This document shows positions 53,840 through 62,172 of a stretch of 64,000 nucleotides of DNA, one piece after another (within the stretch, counting starts at the first letter, position 1; every line of letters starts with the position of its first letter). The position numbers and the translations under genes were made by a program. Below the pieces are notes generated by a model that worked only from the letters and a program-made list of their open reading frames with translations, ran no database searches and had not been told where the DNA came from. The stretch is taken from IMG/VR virus record IMGVR_UViG_3300030329_006012, positions 124,001-188,000 of that record. One strand, written 5' to 3'. Origin of the DNA: a virus.

Positions 53840-56374
53840 ATGAAAAGAAAGCACTATTTCCACATCTTCGGGCCTGACATCATAGAAAACGAAGACGGTG
53901 AACTGGTTCTTATAGAAATGAACCACAATTGCTTTTTTCTAACTCCTTATGAATATTTTGAAGGAGTCAGGAATAATGTGAGCAGAGAGGCTCATTCTAG
54001 TTATTTTTCCAAAAAGGGCGCCCTCTCAATAATAAAACATGCACAAGAGAATAATTTAAAAAAAGTGGTAGTGTTTTGCAAAAAAAGACACTTTGCTACT
54101 AATGTTTACGATGACCTTTTAGAAATCAAAGAAATTCTTGCAAAAGAGGACATATCCTTTAGTGCAATTGGTGTGGATCCGCTAGAAGAAGTTCTTAGTG
54201 GGGAGATCGAATTTTCCCAATACAAAGAGAGCCAAAGGCTCATCAAGAGCATGAACGATGATGATACACTTTATATTTCCAATACCCCAATTGAAGGAGA
54301 GTTTGAGGATCTATGGAATACCCCGTATAACAAAGGTCAATTTGACAAGTTTTTAAGAAAAGAAGGTGCAATCAGAGTACCCTCCGCAACACCGCACTCG
54401 TTTGACGAAGCGTCAGAATATCCAAACTGCGTAATTAAGCCAGTCAACGAAGGGCAGGGTGACGGAGTAACTTTTTACAAATCCCCAGAGACGCCACTAC
54501 TTTTGAAAAACGAAACCATGCAAGGGTACGAAGTGCCAAAAAAAGCAGAGCACCTTTACACCTATGCAAGCGGATCAGTCACCCCGGTCAGCGGCTTTGA
54601 TACCAATCGAGCCACCGACATTCGCTCTAAGCTTGCTGTAGCTCCTGATGGAAGATGTTTTCCTCTCTTTACCTATAGGAAGTTTTCGCCCCACACGTTG
54701 CCACCAACTCTACCGAACGGCCACGTCCAACCGGAAGCTTTTTTAACAAACATATCTAAAGGAGGCTTCTATGGTTTTTGTAGTGAAGAGGAGGACAAGA
54801 AATTTTCAGAATTTGGCAAAAAGGCCGCATCCCTGTACTGCCAGTTTTTGAGAGAGTCTGATACTCCAAAACACATCTTGTGGACAGGTGGATATGATTC
54901 TACTTTTTATTTATTTTCGCAGGCCCTTAAAGGAGTGGTAAAGCCGATATATCTGTCCTCCATCGATGCAAGGGAGTCAGAGATCAGGGAGATCATTGCG
55001 ATGATAAGGCTGAGCCGCCTGTTTAAAAAAACATTCCCGGATTATGCCGAAAATATGTTAGATTTTGATATTGTAACATCAATAGAGGAGGACGCCGAAG
55101 TTGAATTCAAGTGCACCCGCATTGGCTACGGAACATCGTTTTCCAAAAGAATGGGGGTACAAAATTCGAGAATAGCTCATTTTGCAAAGTCCCACAGTCA
55201 CCCGCTGTATATGTGTGTGGAGAACGAACACACCTCAAGAATGAGGAAACTGATAATTGAGTATGTTTCGCCAACGGAAGAAGGCTTTGTAATAAAGCAG
55301 CGGGAAGATTTTGATGAGATGGGGAAAACTCTTGATATATTTGAGAACATTATTTTCCCAATATTACATTTAACAAAAGAAGACATGCTCCGCATATCTC
55401 ATAGGCTTGGCTTCCTCGACTTGATGAGGGAAACATGGACGTGCTGGTTCCCTCGAAAGGGTAGCCCGTGTGGAGAGTGTGTGATGTGCCACGAAAGAAT
55501 TTTGAAGCCGAAACAGAAGGTTGACAAATCACGACAACCTGTAGTGGTTAGTTATTTCACGAGAAACGGAGACTATCCAGAATTCGCAGAAAACCTCAAG
55601 AAACAACTTCGTGCTGCCGGCATTGATTACGAGATCCCGCTTCTTGTCCCCGCTCACGACAGAAGAACCACAATAAACCTAAGATGGAAGCTACTCAATG
55701 AGGCTATGGAGAAGTACAATAGACCACTTGTTTGGCTTGACATCGACAGTGACGTGGCCAAAGGGGACCAATTTATAAGATTCTACGAGAATTGTGCAGA
55801 TAATTTTGATTTTGTGGCAAGAGATAAAATCCATATGCCCCATATGTTTTTCCGAAACGATTCAGAGCTAAGAGAGTTTTCAGGATGGTCTGTTCCGATT
55901 GACAACAGGTGGTCAGGAACTCAACAATTTTACAATAACACCGCAGCCGGAAAAGAGATTTTGAAAAAGTGTCTTTCAATTCACGAATACGAGAAAAATC
56001 AAAATTGTTATGATGAACAGGTAATCACCCTAGCTCTCAGAAAGGTGCGCCAAAAATATACCGCACTAGGGTTGCGATGTGCAGTCACAACACTACCGCC
56101 AGAATTCATTGTCTGCCGCTCGTGGATGAAGAACGAACTGGAACACAAGGAACTTAAAAAACAAAAGATGGATTACGATAATCCTGCTGCAGTGGTAAAG
56201 TATATAAAGATAAACACTGCTGATGAAGATCGTGGATTGGGAATAGAGGAGGAGTACTATCATGCACCTTTTGTATTCGACCCCGAAGATGATTATGAAG
56301 CATCCTATATAGAAAAGAAACAGGGCCTTGCAGAGAACGAGGCAAGGCGCCTAAGTCGGGAGAACAAAAAATGA
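53840..56374 (+). CDS. ATP-grasp / QueC-like PP-loop / glycosyltransferase fusion
   Basis: 844 aa. Residues 1-110 unknown. Residues 165-340 look ATP-grasp: CVIKPVNEGQGDGVTFYKS (about 196) and FLTNISKGGFYGF (about 302). Residues 342-560 look QueC-like: PP-loop ILWTGGYDSTF (about 345) and Cys cluster TCW ... CGECVMCHER (533-555), the zinc motif of 7-cyano-7-deazaguanine synthase. Residues 565-790 look like a nucleotide-sugar transferase: VVSYFTRNGDYPEF and D-x-D in LVWLDIDSDV (about 632). Together they suggest carboxylate activation or ligation plus sugar transfer on one polypeptide. Product unknown. The stop overlaps the HAD gene. Confidence 0.68.
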   Translation: MKRKHYFHIFGPDIIENEDGELVLIEMNHNCFFLTPYEYFEGVRNNVSREAHSSYFSKKGALSIIKHAQENNLKKVVVFCKKRHFATNVYDDLLEIKEILAKEDISFSAIGVDPLEEVLSGEIEFSQYKESQRLIKSMNDDDTLYISNTPIEGEFEDLWNTPYNKGQFDKFLRKEGAIRVPSATPHSFDEASEYPNCVIKPVNEGQGDGVTFYKSPETPLLLKNETMQGYEVPKKAEHLYTYASGSVTPVSGFDTNRATDIRSKLAVAPDGRCFPLFTYRKFSPHTLPPTLPNGHVQPEAFLTNISKGGFYGFCSEEEDKKFSEFGKKAASLYCQFLRESDTPKHILWTGGYDSTFYLFSQALKGVVKPIYLSSIDARESEIREIIAMIRLSRLFKKTFPDYAENMLDFDIVTSIEEDAEVEFKCTRIGYGTSFSKRMGVQNSRIAHFAKSHSHPLYMCVENEHTSRMRKLIIEYVSPTEEGFVIKQREDFDEMGKTLDIFENIIFPILHLTKEDMLRISHRLGFLDLMRETWTCWFPRKGSPCGECVMCHERILKPKQKVDKSRQPVVVSYFTRNGDYPEFAENLKKQLRAAGIDYEIPLLVPAHDRRTTINLRWKLLNEAMEKYNRPLVWLDIDSDVAKGDQFIRFYENCADNFDFVARDKIHMPHMFFRNDSELREFSGWSVPIDNRWSGTQQFYNNTAAGKEILKKCLSIHEYEKNQNCYDEQVITLALRKVRQKYTALGLRCAVTTLPPEFIVCRSWMKNELEHKELKKQKMDYDNPAAVVKYIKINTADEDRGLGIEEEYYHAPFVFDPEDDYEASYIEKKQGLAENEARRLSRENKK

Positions 56375-56742
56375 AAGAAGTAAAAACATCCTTTAAAGAA
56401 AAGACCATCGCGATTGATTTCGATGGCGTTATTCACAGATATTCAAAAGGCTTCCAGGGCCTCGACAATGCTTACGATCCACCAATGCCAGGCGCTCTTG
56501 AGTCAATAAAGGAACTAAAAAAGCATGGGTATAGGTTAATTATCGTATCAAGCCGTCCCGTACCTCCCATTTTGGAGTGGCTGGATAAATATGAAATGAG
56601 CGAGTATTTTGACGAGGTTACGAATATAAAGCAGCCAGCCAGATACTATATTGATGATCACGCAATAAGGTTTGAAAAGGATATTTCAACAAACTGGGAA
56701 GATACAATGACTTTTATAAAAAAGAAGGAGAATTTAAAATGA
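56371..56742 (+). CDS. HAD-family phosphatase-like protein
   Basis: 123 aa. Motif I IAIDFDGVIH (D-x-D), motif II IVSSRPV and a later acidic motif YYIDDHAIRF: a minimal capless HAD hydrolase. Starts overlapping the previous stop. May dephosphorylate the sugar or nucleotide intermediate of the cluster. Confidence 0.82.
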   Translation: MKEVKTSFKEKTIAIDFDGVIHRYSKGFQGLDNAYDPPMPGALESIKELKKHGYRLIIVSSRPVPPILEWLDKYEMSEYFDEVTNIKQPARYYIDDHAIRFEKDISTNWEDTMTFIKKKENLK

Positions 56743-57131
56743 AAAGAGCAATGTTTATTGGCAGGTGGCAGCCGATGCATAACGGCCACAAATGGCTCAT
56801 TGGCCAGAAATTAAATAAAGGGGTTCCGACTCTGATCTGCGTAAGGGACATCCCGCCAGATGAAAAGAACCCATTCACCACAGAGCAGACTGTAGAGATG
56901 TTGGAGAAAGCATACGAGGACGACGATGTTGTGGTTATGGTGATACCTGACATTGAAAGCGTAAATTGGGGTCGTGGTGTAGGATATGAAACTAACGAAC
57001 ATAAGCCGCCTCAAGATATTGGCTTTATATCTGCAACTGACATTCGGAACAAAATATCCTCCGGAGACGACTCCTGGAAGGACAACGTGGACGAAAAGAT
57101 TCACGATCTGGTGGAGAAATATTTGAAATGA
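56739..57131 (+). CDS. HxGH nucleotidyltransferase (NadM/TagD-like)
   Basis: 130 aa. FIGRWQPMHNGHKWLIGQKL has the HxGH nucleotide-binding site; ISATDIRNKISSGD is the ISxTxxR type motif. Transfers an AMP or CMP onto a phosphate; NMN or a phosphorylated alcohol/sugar are candidates. Overlaps its neighbours by four bases each, so it belongs to the same operon. Confidence 0.85.
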   Translation: MKRAMFIGRWQPMHNGHKWLIGQKLNKGVPTLICVRDIPPDEKNPFTTEQTVEMLEKAYEDDDVVVMVIPDIESVNWGRGVGYETNEHKPPQDIGFISATDIRNKISSGDDSWKDNVDEKIHDLVEKYLK

Positions 57132-57730
57132 AAAAGAAGAGACTTTTTAACCCCAAGAGAGGGATTAACGCTAGTGAGGAATATGGATGCGTTTTTATAC
57201 ACGTCCCAAAGGCAGCCGGAAACTCAGTAAAGTCTATTTTTAAGATTAAGTCACATGCTCACAGGCCAGTATCGGAGCACGAACCTGAACTACTAGAAGA
57301 GAATTATGTTTTTTCTTTTGTCAGAAATCCGTGGGATAGGTTTGTGAGTGCCTACTTCTTTCTACGTGGCGGCGGAATGGGATGGTATGATAAAGAGTCT
57401 AAGAAAAAATATATTGACAAGTTCTCATCATTTGATGATTTTGTTAAAAATTCAAACTATGATGATCTGATGAAGAATCAAATCCATTTTAGGCCACAAT
57501 GTTATTATCTTGATGGGCCCGTGGATTTTCTGGGAAGATATGAAGATCTTCAGTCTGGAATTGACACAATTTGCGATCAACTAGAAATTCCAAGACAGCA
57601 GTTGCCCCATAAAAATAAATCTAACCACAAGGATTACACCAAATATTATAATGACGAAACAAGGAAAATTGTTGCTGAGAAATACGCTGACGATATCAAA
57701 GAGTTTGGATACAAGTTTGGAGGAGGCTGA
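57128..57730 (+). CDS. Sulfotransferase-like protein 1
   Basis: 200 aa. GCVFIHVPKAAGNSVKSIF is the 5'-phosphosulfate-binding P-loop of Sulfotransfer_2 family enzymes; SFVRNPWDRFVSAYFFL is the 3'-phosphate-binding R-N-P-x-x-R motif. The C-terminal YYNDETRKIVAEKYADDIK is also typical. Uses PAPS to sulfate a sugar hydroxyl. Cytosolic, no membrane segment. Confidence 0.85.
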   Translation: MKKKRLFNPKRGINASEEYGCVFIHVPKAAGNSVKSIFKIKSHAHRPVSEHEPELLEENYVFSFVRNPWDRFVSAYFFLRGGGMGWYDKESKKKYIDKFSSFDDFVKNSNYDDLMKNQIHFRPQCYYLDGPVDFLGRYEDLQSGIDTICDQLEIPRQQLPHKNKSNHKDYTKYYNDETRKIVAEKYADDIKEFGYKFGGG

Positions 57731-57732
57731 TT

Positions 57733-58407
57733 GTGAAAAAAATACTCTATGTTAGGATGCCAAGAACTGGCTCCACTTCCCTAGTGGAATATTGCAAGAG
57801 CACCAAGGATGCCAGAGCCCTTGGCGGCGGCCAGTGCGGGTTTTGGCTCCCCCAAAAATTGGGCCACAGCATCCACAAATCTACGAACGTCCACCCCAAC
57901 TTAGTCGAGTGTTGTCGATTGAAATTGGGAGACGAGAAGTTTTCTGAGTTTATCACGTTTTCTTCTGTGAGGAACCCATTCTCAAGGGCCGTGTCTTCTT
58001 GGAAACACTGGTCTTGGCAGAGACACGGAAACAAGCTTAGTTTTGAACAGTTCTGTGAAAGGTTAAAAAATAAAGATTATCCATCCAAGGTCGCCGAGTG
58101 GCATGCCGTCTCTCCATCAGATCACCTCTTCACCTCTAGCGGTGAAATGTTGGTTGACTATATTGTGAGGCTGGAGAATATACAGGAAGATTTTGAAAAG
58201 ATTTTAGCAGTTGCCGGCCATCCCAAGAGGGAAGTCCAGCACAGAAATCAGTCGGCCAAGAGCTATTGGAGTACCAAAGAATTACGCAAAAATGAACATT
58301 ATTCCACATACTATAACGACAACACAAGGAAAATCATAGGCGAAGTTTATAAGAGGGATATTGAGAGGTTTGGGTATGAATTTGAAGAAGCACCGGAGGA
58401 AGAATAA
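57733..58407 (+). CDS. Sulfotransferase-like protein 2
   Basis: 224 aa, GTG start with GGAGGCTGATT upstream. P-loop LYVRMPRTGSTSLVEYC and TFSSVRNPFSRAVSSWKHW with the R-N-P motif. The end (YYNDNTRKIIGEVYKRDIERFGYEF) parallels sulfotransferase 1, so the two are distant paralogues. It could act on a second position of the same acceptor. Overlaps the GT25 gene. Confidence 0.82.
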   Translation: MKKILYVRMPRTGSTSLVEYCKSTKDARALGGGQCGFWLPQKLGHSIHKSTNVHPNLVECCRLKLGDEKFSEFITFSSVRNPFSRAVSSWKHWSWQRHGNKLSFEQFCERLKNKDYPSKVAEWHAVSPSDHLFTSSGEMLVDYIVRLENIQEDFEKILAVAGHPKREVQHRNQSAKSYWSTKELRKNEHYSTYYNDNTRKIIGEVYKRDIERFGYEFEEAPEEE

Positions 58408-59153
58408 TGACTATTAGCAAGATTGTATATATTAACCTAGAGCATCGCACAGACAGAAAGGAGATACAAGAGGAGCAACTGAAAGCCTCTGGTATCCCAT
58501 ATGAAAGGTTTGATGCAATTTGCCCAACCTACGAGCAACTCGTCCCAGAGGATGGTGAATATCATGAGTTCTTCAAAAGATCAGTCCCCAGAATAAGAGA
58601 CTATATGCTTCGCGAAAACAAAGCTCGCGGACGTGGTGTCTTTGGTGTGTATCTATCTCACTATAAAATTTTACAACGTGCCCTTGAAGAAGGTTGGGGT
58701 GATTTTTTGATATTGGAGGATGACGCAGTTTTCGGCGAAGAAACAATATCGGATCTTGTGTCTGCAGCAAACAATGAAGAATATTCAGACTGGGATATAA
58801 TACGGGATGTCTGGGTTGCCAAAAGAGATATGGAACTCGAAAAGCTGCAACTCTCTTCACGCAAAGCATCCACCGTATATCTCAATGGAAAAGCAAAGGG
58901 TCTCTTTAGACACAGAAACTCAGATATACAATCTAAGTTCTATTCTGGGCCCCCACCTAATATTGTACGATGGGGTGGCGCCCACTTTCAGCTTATCCGA
59001 GCAAAGAGTTTGAAGAAGATTTTAGATTTTATGGATAAAGACCATGTATATAATATAGATTCGATATATTGCACCAATCAACTTAATGTATATTGGTCGA
59101 AATTTGGCCTAAGCGGATTTTTCGAGCTTGGCACTGATATTCCAAAAGATTGA
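58407..59153 (+). CDS. Glycosyltransferase family 25 (LPS-type)
   Basis: 248 aa. IVYINLEHRTDRKE at the N terminus, GVYLSHYKILQRALEEGWGDFLILEDDA with the E-D-D metal site, WGGAHFQLIRAKSLKKIL later. Matches GT25 enzymes that add galactose or similar residues to LPS cores. Context suggests it builds or finishes the acceptor of the sulfotransferases. Confidence 0.9.
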   Translation: MTISKIVYINLEHRTDRKEIQEEQLKASGIPYERFDAICPTYEQLVPEDGEYHEFFKRSVPRIRDYMLRENKARGRGVFGVYLSHYKILQRALEEGWGDFLILEDDAVFGEETISDLVSAANNEEYSDWDIIRDVWVAKRDMELEKLQLSSRKASTVYLNGKAKGLFRHRNSDIQSKFYSGPPPNIVRWGGAHFQLIRAKSLKKILDFMDKDHVYNIDSIYCTNQLNVYWSKFGLSGFFELGTDIPKD

Positions 59154-59172
59154 CGACAGACTACTTAATGCC

Positions 59173-59352
59173 ATGCAAATAGATTTAACAAAGGTTGCCA
59201 CAGCACTTATCACAACTTTAGTTGTCGGAGTCATGACATATCAACTAACAACAATCCGCCAACTTGAGATTGATAACGAACTCATTAAGATTCGCTTAGA
59301 GTACGTCGAGAAAAAGCTAAAAAAAGCCAAAAAAGGCCCTAAAAAACCCTAA
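59173..59352 (+). CDS. Small membrane protein with coiled-coil tail
   Basis: 59 aa from the ATG at 59173; a TTG at 59128 would add 15 residues overlapping GT25. Helix KVATALITTLVVGVMTY then a charged coiled coil and a Lys/Pro-rich end. The layout recalls small phage lysis or tail-tube accessory proteins, but no family is certain. Confidence 0.55.
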   Translation: MQIDLTKVATALITTLVVGVMTYQLTTIRQLEIDNELIKIRLEYVEKKLKKAKKGPKKP

Positions 59353-59360
59353 TAAAATCA

Positions 59361-59368
59361 ACTACTTA
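59361..59368 (+). promoter_or_regulatory. ACTAYTTA intergenic motif (copy 5)
   Basis: ACTACTTACGTACC soon after the previous stop and about 100 bases before the promoter at 59460, so not next to a start codon here. Confidence 0.3.
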
Positions 59369-59459
59369 CGTACCATCCTTAACTACCTGTTTTTATTACA
59401 CTTTTTCTCCTCGTAACACGCCGCGTCAAACTTAAAGCACTACTTTAGCTTTACATCGC

Positions 59460-59488
59460 TTGACACTTTACTTTAACTATGGTAAAAT
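59460..59488 (+). promoter_or_regulatory. Sigma70 promoter for the barrel gene
   Basis: TTGACA at 59460-59465, 17-base spacer, TAAAAT at 59483-59488. A 48-base leader follows with GCAAACG repeats (TTTGCAATTCCGCAAACG can form a hairpin) and AAAGGAG. Confidence 0.85.
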
Positions 59489-59543
59489 GGATACAACTTG
59501 AACCTCGTTTGCAATTCCGCAAACGAATAAAAGGAGAAAAACT

Positions 59544-60182
59544 ATGAAAAAAGCACTATTAGCGACCGTTATGGCGTTTTTGGTAAGTGGCGTGAGTTAT
59601 GCAGACGAATTACGTTTGGAAGCTGGCGCATCCGCGAAGCTTGGCGATAATACGCTCACTGTTGAAGAGCAAACTCGTCATGATCTAAGCATTAGTGAAG
59701 ACATGGTAACAAAGGCAGCTCCCTATGAGCATACCGTGTTCGCAATCGGACGAGCCTTGGGCGACAATAATGCCGTTCAATTCCGTGTTCGAAACACAAA
59801 CACTAATGGTACATCTGAGAACCGTTTATCTTTAGATTTAAACACCAGTGTATCTTTGCCTTATGGAATCGGGCTGCAGAATCGTTTACGATTGCAACTT
59901 GATGAAACCGGTGACATCACTACGGTTACTACTGATGACTTGCGTCTTCGTGAGCAAATCTCAGTAACTCGTACTGTTGCATTACCGTTTGTCAGCTTAG
60001 ACCTCGCCGTGGGTGATGAAATCCATGCCGATGCTAGTGGCATTACTGAGAACCGCATTCAAGCTTCTGCAACTACAGAGGTTTGTCCCGGTGTAACAGC
60101 GACAGCAGGATACTTCCGTCAGATGATGACAGAAGGCGATGACGCAAATGTGGTCACGTTATCTGCTGCATTACGATTCTAA
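59544..60182 (+). CDS. Outer-membrane beta-barrel-like protein
   Basis: 212 aa with a signal peptide (KKALLATVMAFLVSGVSYA, cleavage before DELRL). The mature chain alternates in strands (AVQFRVRNTN, RLSLDLNTSVSLPYGIGLQNRL, VTRTVALPFVSLDLAVG) and ends in ALRF, the C-terminal Phe signal recognised by the BAM complex. It may change host surface properties or phage exclusion. It has its own strong promoter and terminator, so it is monocistronic. Confidence 0.7.
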   Translation: MKKALLATVMAFLVSGVSYADELRLEAGASAKLGDNTLTVEEQTRHDLSISEDMVTKAAPYEHTVFAIGRALGDNNAVQFRVRNTNTNGTSENRLSLDLNTSVSLPYGIGLQNRLRLQLDETGDITTVTTDDLRLREQISVTRTVALPFVSLDLAVGDEIHADASGITENRIQASATTEVCPGVTATAGYFRQMMTEGDDANVVTLSAALRF

Positions 60183-60204
60183 ACCGAATCAACAATGAAT
60201 TAAG

Positions 60205-60232
60205 AAAGAGCCCCTCGTGGGCTCTTTTTTTT
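60205..60232 (+). terminator. Rho-independent terminator
   Basis: AAAGAGCCC (60205-60213) pairs with GGGCTCTTT (60219-60227), then a T-run to 60232. The T-run abuts the -35 box of the next promoter. Confidence 0.93.
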
Positions 60233-60259
60233 GACAAAGCCCTACCTATGTGCTATAAT
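60231..60259 (+). promoter_or_regulatory. Consensus sigma70 promoter for kamA
   Basis: TTGACA at 60231-60236, 17-base spacer, TATAAT at 60254-60259: perfect boxes and spacing. AGGAGGT lies eight bases before the ATG at 60278. Confidence 0.92.
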
Positions 60260-60277
60260 GTTGACAGGAGGTGTAGC

Positions 60278-61651
60278 ATGAGCCTAGTTTTATTAAATGA
60301 TAATCAACACCTGAAGCCTATTGTTTCTCCCGAAAGTTTGGAGTGGCGAAATCTGCGCCGTGATGCCTTCTGGCAGAACATTCCTGCTTGGCGGGAAGTA
60401 GATGAAGAAACTTTTTTAAATTATAAATGGCAAGAAAAGAATGCCATCACCAATCCGAAGAAGCTCATCGCTGCAGTGCAAGATATTGCATCTCCAGAAT
60501 TCATTGCCGACGTGGAAGCTGGTTTTGGCCACGCTCCAATGGCGGTTAGAATATCTCCTTATCTTCTGGGCCTCATAGACTGGGAAAACCCATATACCGA
60601 CCCCATCCGGCGACAATTCCTTCCTCTAGGCTCTCAGCTTGAACCAGACCACCCCATGTTGACGCTAGACTCCCTCCACGAGCAAGCAGACGCCCCTGTG
60701 GAGGGCTTAACTCATCGATACCCTGACAAGGCCCTGTTCCTCGCTCTCGACACCTGTCCGGTGTACTGTCGCTTCTGTACGCGCTCTTATGCGGTTGGCC
60801 TAGATACCGATACCGTTGAGAAGGTGAGCCTCAAAGCAAGTCAGGAGAGATGGGGTGCAGCTTTAAAATATATCTCAGAAAGAAAAGAAATTGAAGACGT
60901 TGTGATTAGTGGCGGAGATATGTATCGACTGAAGCCATCACAGGTTCTTGAACTAGGAAACGCTCTGCTTGACATTCCTCACATCCGACGATTTCGCTTT
61001 GCCACCAAGGGAATAGCAATTCAGCCGATGAAGATCCTCACGGACACCGATTGGACCGATGCAGTGACGAAGGTTTTTGAGCGAGGCCGAAAGATGCACA
61101 AGGATGTTGTCATTCACACGCACTTTAATACACCAAACGAAGTTACAGGAATTTCTCAGGATGCAATGAATTTATTGTTTGAAAGAGGTATCACTGTCAG
61201 AAACCAAGCAGTGCTTCAGGCAGGAGTGAACGATACCCCAGAACTTATGATGGACTTAATCAGGAAATTAGGATACATCAATGTGCAGCCTTATTATGTT
61301 TATGTTCACGACTTGGTTCAGGGAACCGAGGACTTGAGAACAACGGTTCAGACTTCTCTTGACTTGGAGAAGGAAGTGCGAGGAATGACTGCTGGATTTA
61401 ACATCCCTTTGTTTATTGTTGATACCCTCGGCGGCGGCGGAAAAAGAGACATCCACAGCTACGAGCATTACAATCGGGAGACTGGAATTTCTGTCTACAA
61501 AGCGCCAGCAGTAAAGCGAGATAAGTTGTTTACTTATTTGGATCCGCTCCGCACATTGTCGCCATCTGTTCGTGCCGATTGGCAAGACCCCAACAAAAGA
61601 GAACAAATGCTTGCCGCTGCATTCGAGGAAGCAAGGAAAAACTCAAAATAG
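60278..61651 (+). CDS. kamA: Lysine 2,3-aminomutase-like radical SAM enzyme
   Basis: 457 aa; start at the ATG at 60278 behind AGGAGGT, not the GTG-type start upstream. Radical-SAM cluster motif C-x3-C-x2-C in DTCPVYCRFCTRSYAVG near residue 160, the GGDMYRLK GGE-like loop near 212 and the PLP-related C-terminal region (FIVDTLGGGGKRDI). Converts L-lysine to beta-lysine using AdoMet, PLP and a [4Fe-4S] cluster; some relatives act on other amino acids. It is long enough to be complete. In a phage it is a surprising metabolic gene; a partner EpmA-type ligase was not seen. Confidence 0.9.
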   Translation: MSLVLLNDNQHLKPIVSPESLEWRNLRRDAFWQNIPAWREVDEETFLNYKWQEKNAITNPKKLIAAVQDIASPEFIADVEAGFGHAPMAVRISPYLLGLIDWENPYTDPIRRQFLPLGSQLEPDHPMLTLDSLHEQADAPVEGLTHRYPDKALFLALDTCPVYCRFCTRSYAVGLDTDTVEKVSLKASQERWGAALKYISERKEIEDVVISGGDMYRLKPSQVLELGNALLDIPHIRRFRFATKGIAIQPMKILTDTDWTDAVTKVFERGRKMHKDVVIHTHFNTPNEVTGISQDAMNLLFERGITVRNQAVLQAGVNDTPELMMDLIRKLGYINVQPYYVYVHDLVQGTEDLRTTVQTSLDLEKEVRGMTAGFNIPLFIVDTLGGGGKRDIHSYEHYNRETGISVYKAPAVKRDKLFTYLDPLRTLSPSVRADWQDPNKREQMLAAAFEEARKNSK

Positions 61652-61728
61652 TGCTTTTAATTAAATAAAAAATGTGCTAAAATGATCTCTCGCTATTAAT
61701 TATAACCGCTTAATAAAGGAGATCCATT

Positions 61729-61902
61729 ATGCCCAATTCACCCACCACATCGCTAACCAAAGAAGAAGCCCTTTTATATATCTCAAGGCTTCACGAAAAC
61801 CAGATGGTAAAAATTGTTTTAGTTTCAAGTGAGAGCAAGAGGGAAAACAAACAGTTGTTGGTGGAGAATCAAAAATGGGATTATGGATGCTATAAGGATT
61901 AA
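61729..61902 (+). CDS. Hypothetical protein, 57 aa
   Basis: ATG at 61729 with AAAGGAGATCC at ideal spacing; a possible -10 TAAAAT lies at about 61676. Helix SLTKEEALLYISRLHENQM then strand VKIVLVSSE. No known family. Four bases before the next gene. Confidence 0.6.
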   Translation: MPNSPTTSLTKEEALLYISRLHENQMVKIVLVSSESKRENKQLLVENQKWDYGCYKD

Positions 61903-61905
61903 AAA

Positions 61906-62172
61906 ATGAAAAAGTTGCTTTTATTTAGTTTGCCTGCATTATTCGCATGCGGCACAGACGCACCGGTTCAGAATGAATCGTTCGCCGCCCAAGAGGTGTT
62001 TATTTCCCGCACAGCTGTATGTGAAAACTTAGATGCATCAGTAAGAGAGGACATGGATGCAGGAGAGTATGAGAAACTCTGCGGACATCCAAAGGTCTGT
62101 GAGGAGTTCGAGGCCGAAATGGTCTGTGAGGGAGAGTGGTGTGTTATTCATCGCTCGTGTCGGGTGAAGTAG
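61906..62172 (+). CDS. Small Cys-rich lipoprotein
   Basis: 88 aa. Signal KKLLLFSLPALFACGTD with a lipobox-like LFAC; the mature part has several cysteines (VCENL, KLCGHPKVCEEF, MVCEGEWCVIHRSC) likely in disulfide bonds in the periplasm. Its last 29 bases overlap the convergent minus-strand gene. Confidence 0.62.
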   Translation: MKKLLLFSLPALFACGTDAPVQNESFAAQEVFISRTAVCENLDASVREDMDAGEYEKLCGHPKVCEEFEAEMVCEGEWCVIHRSCRVK

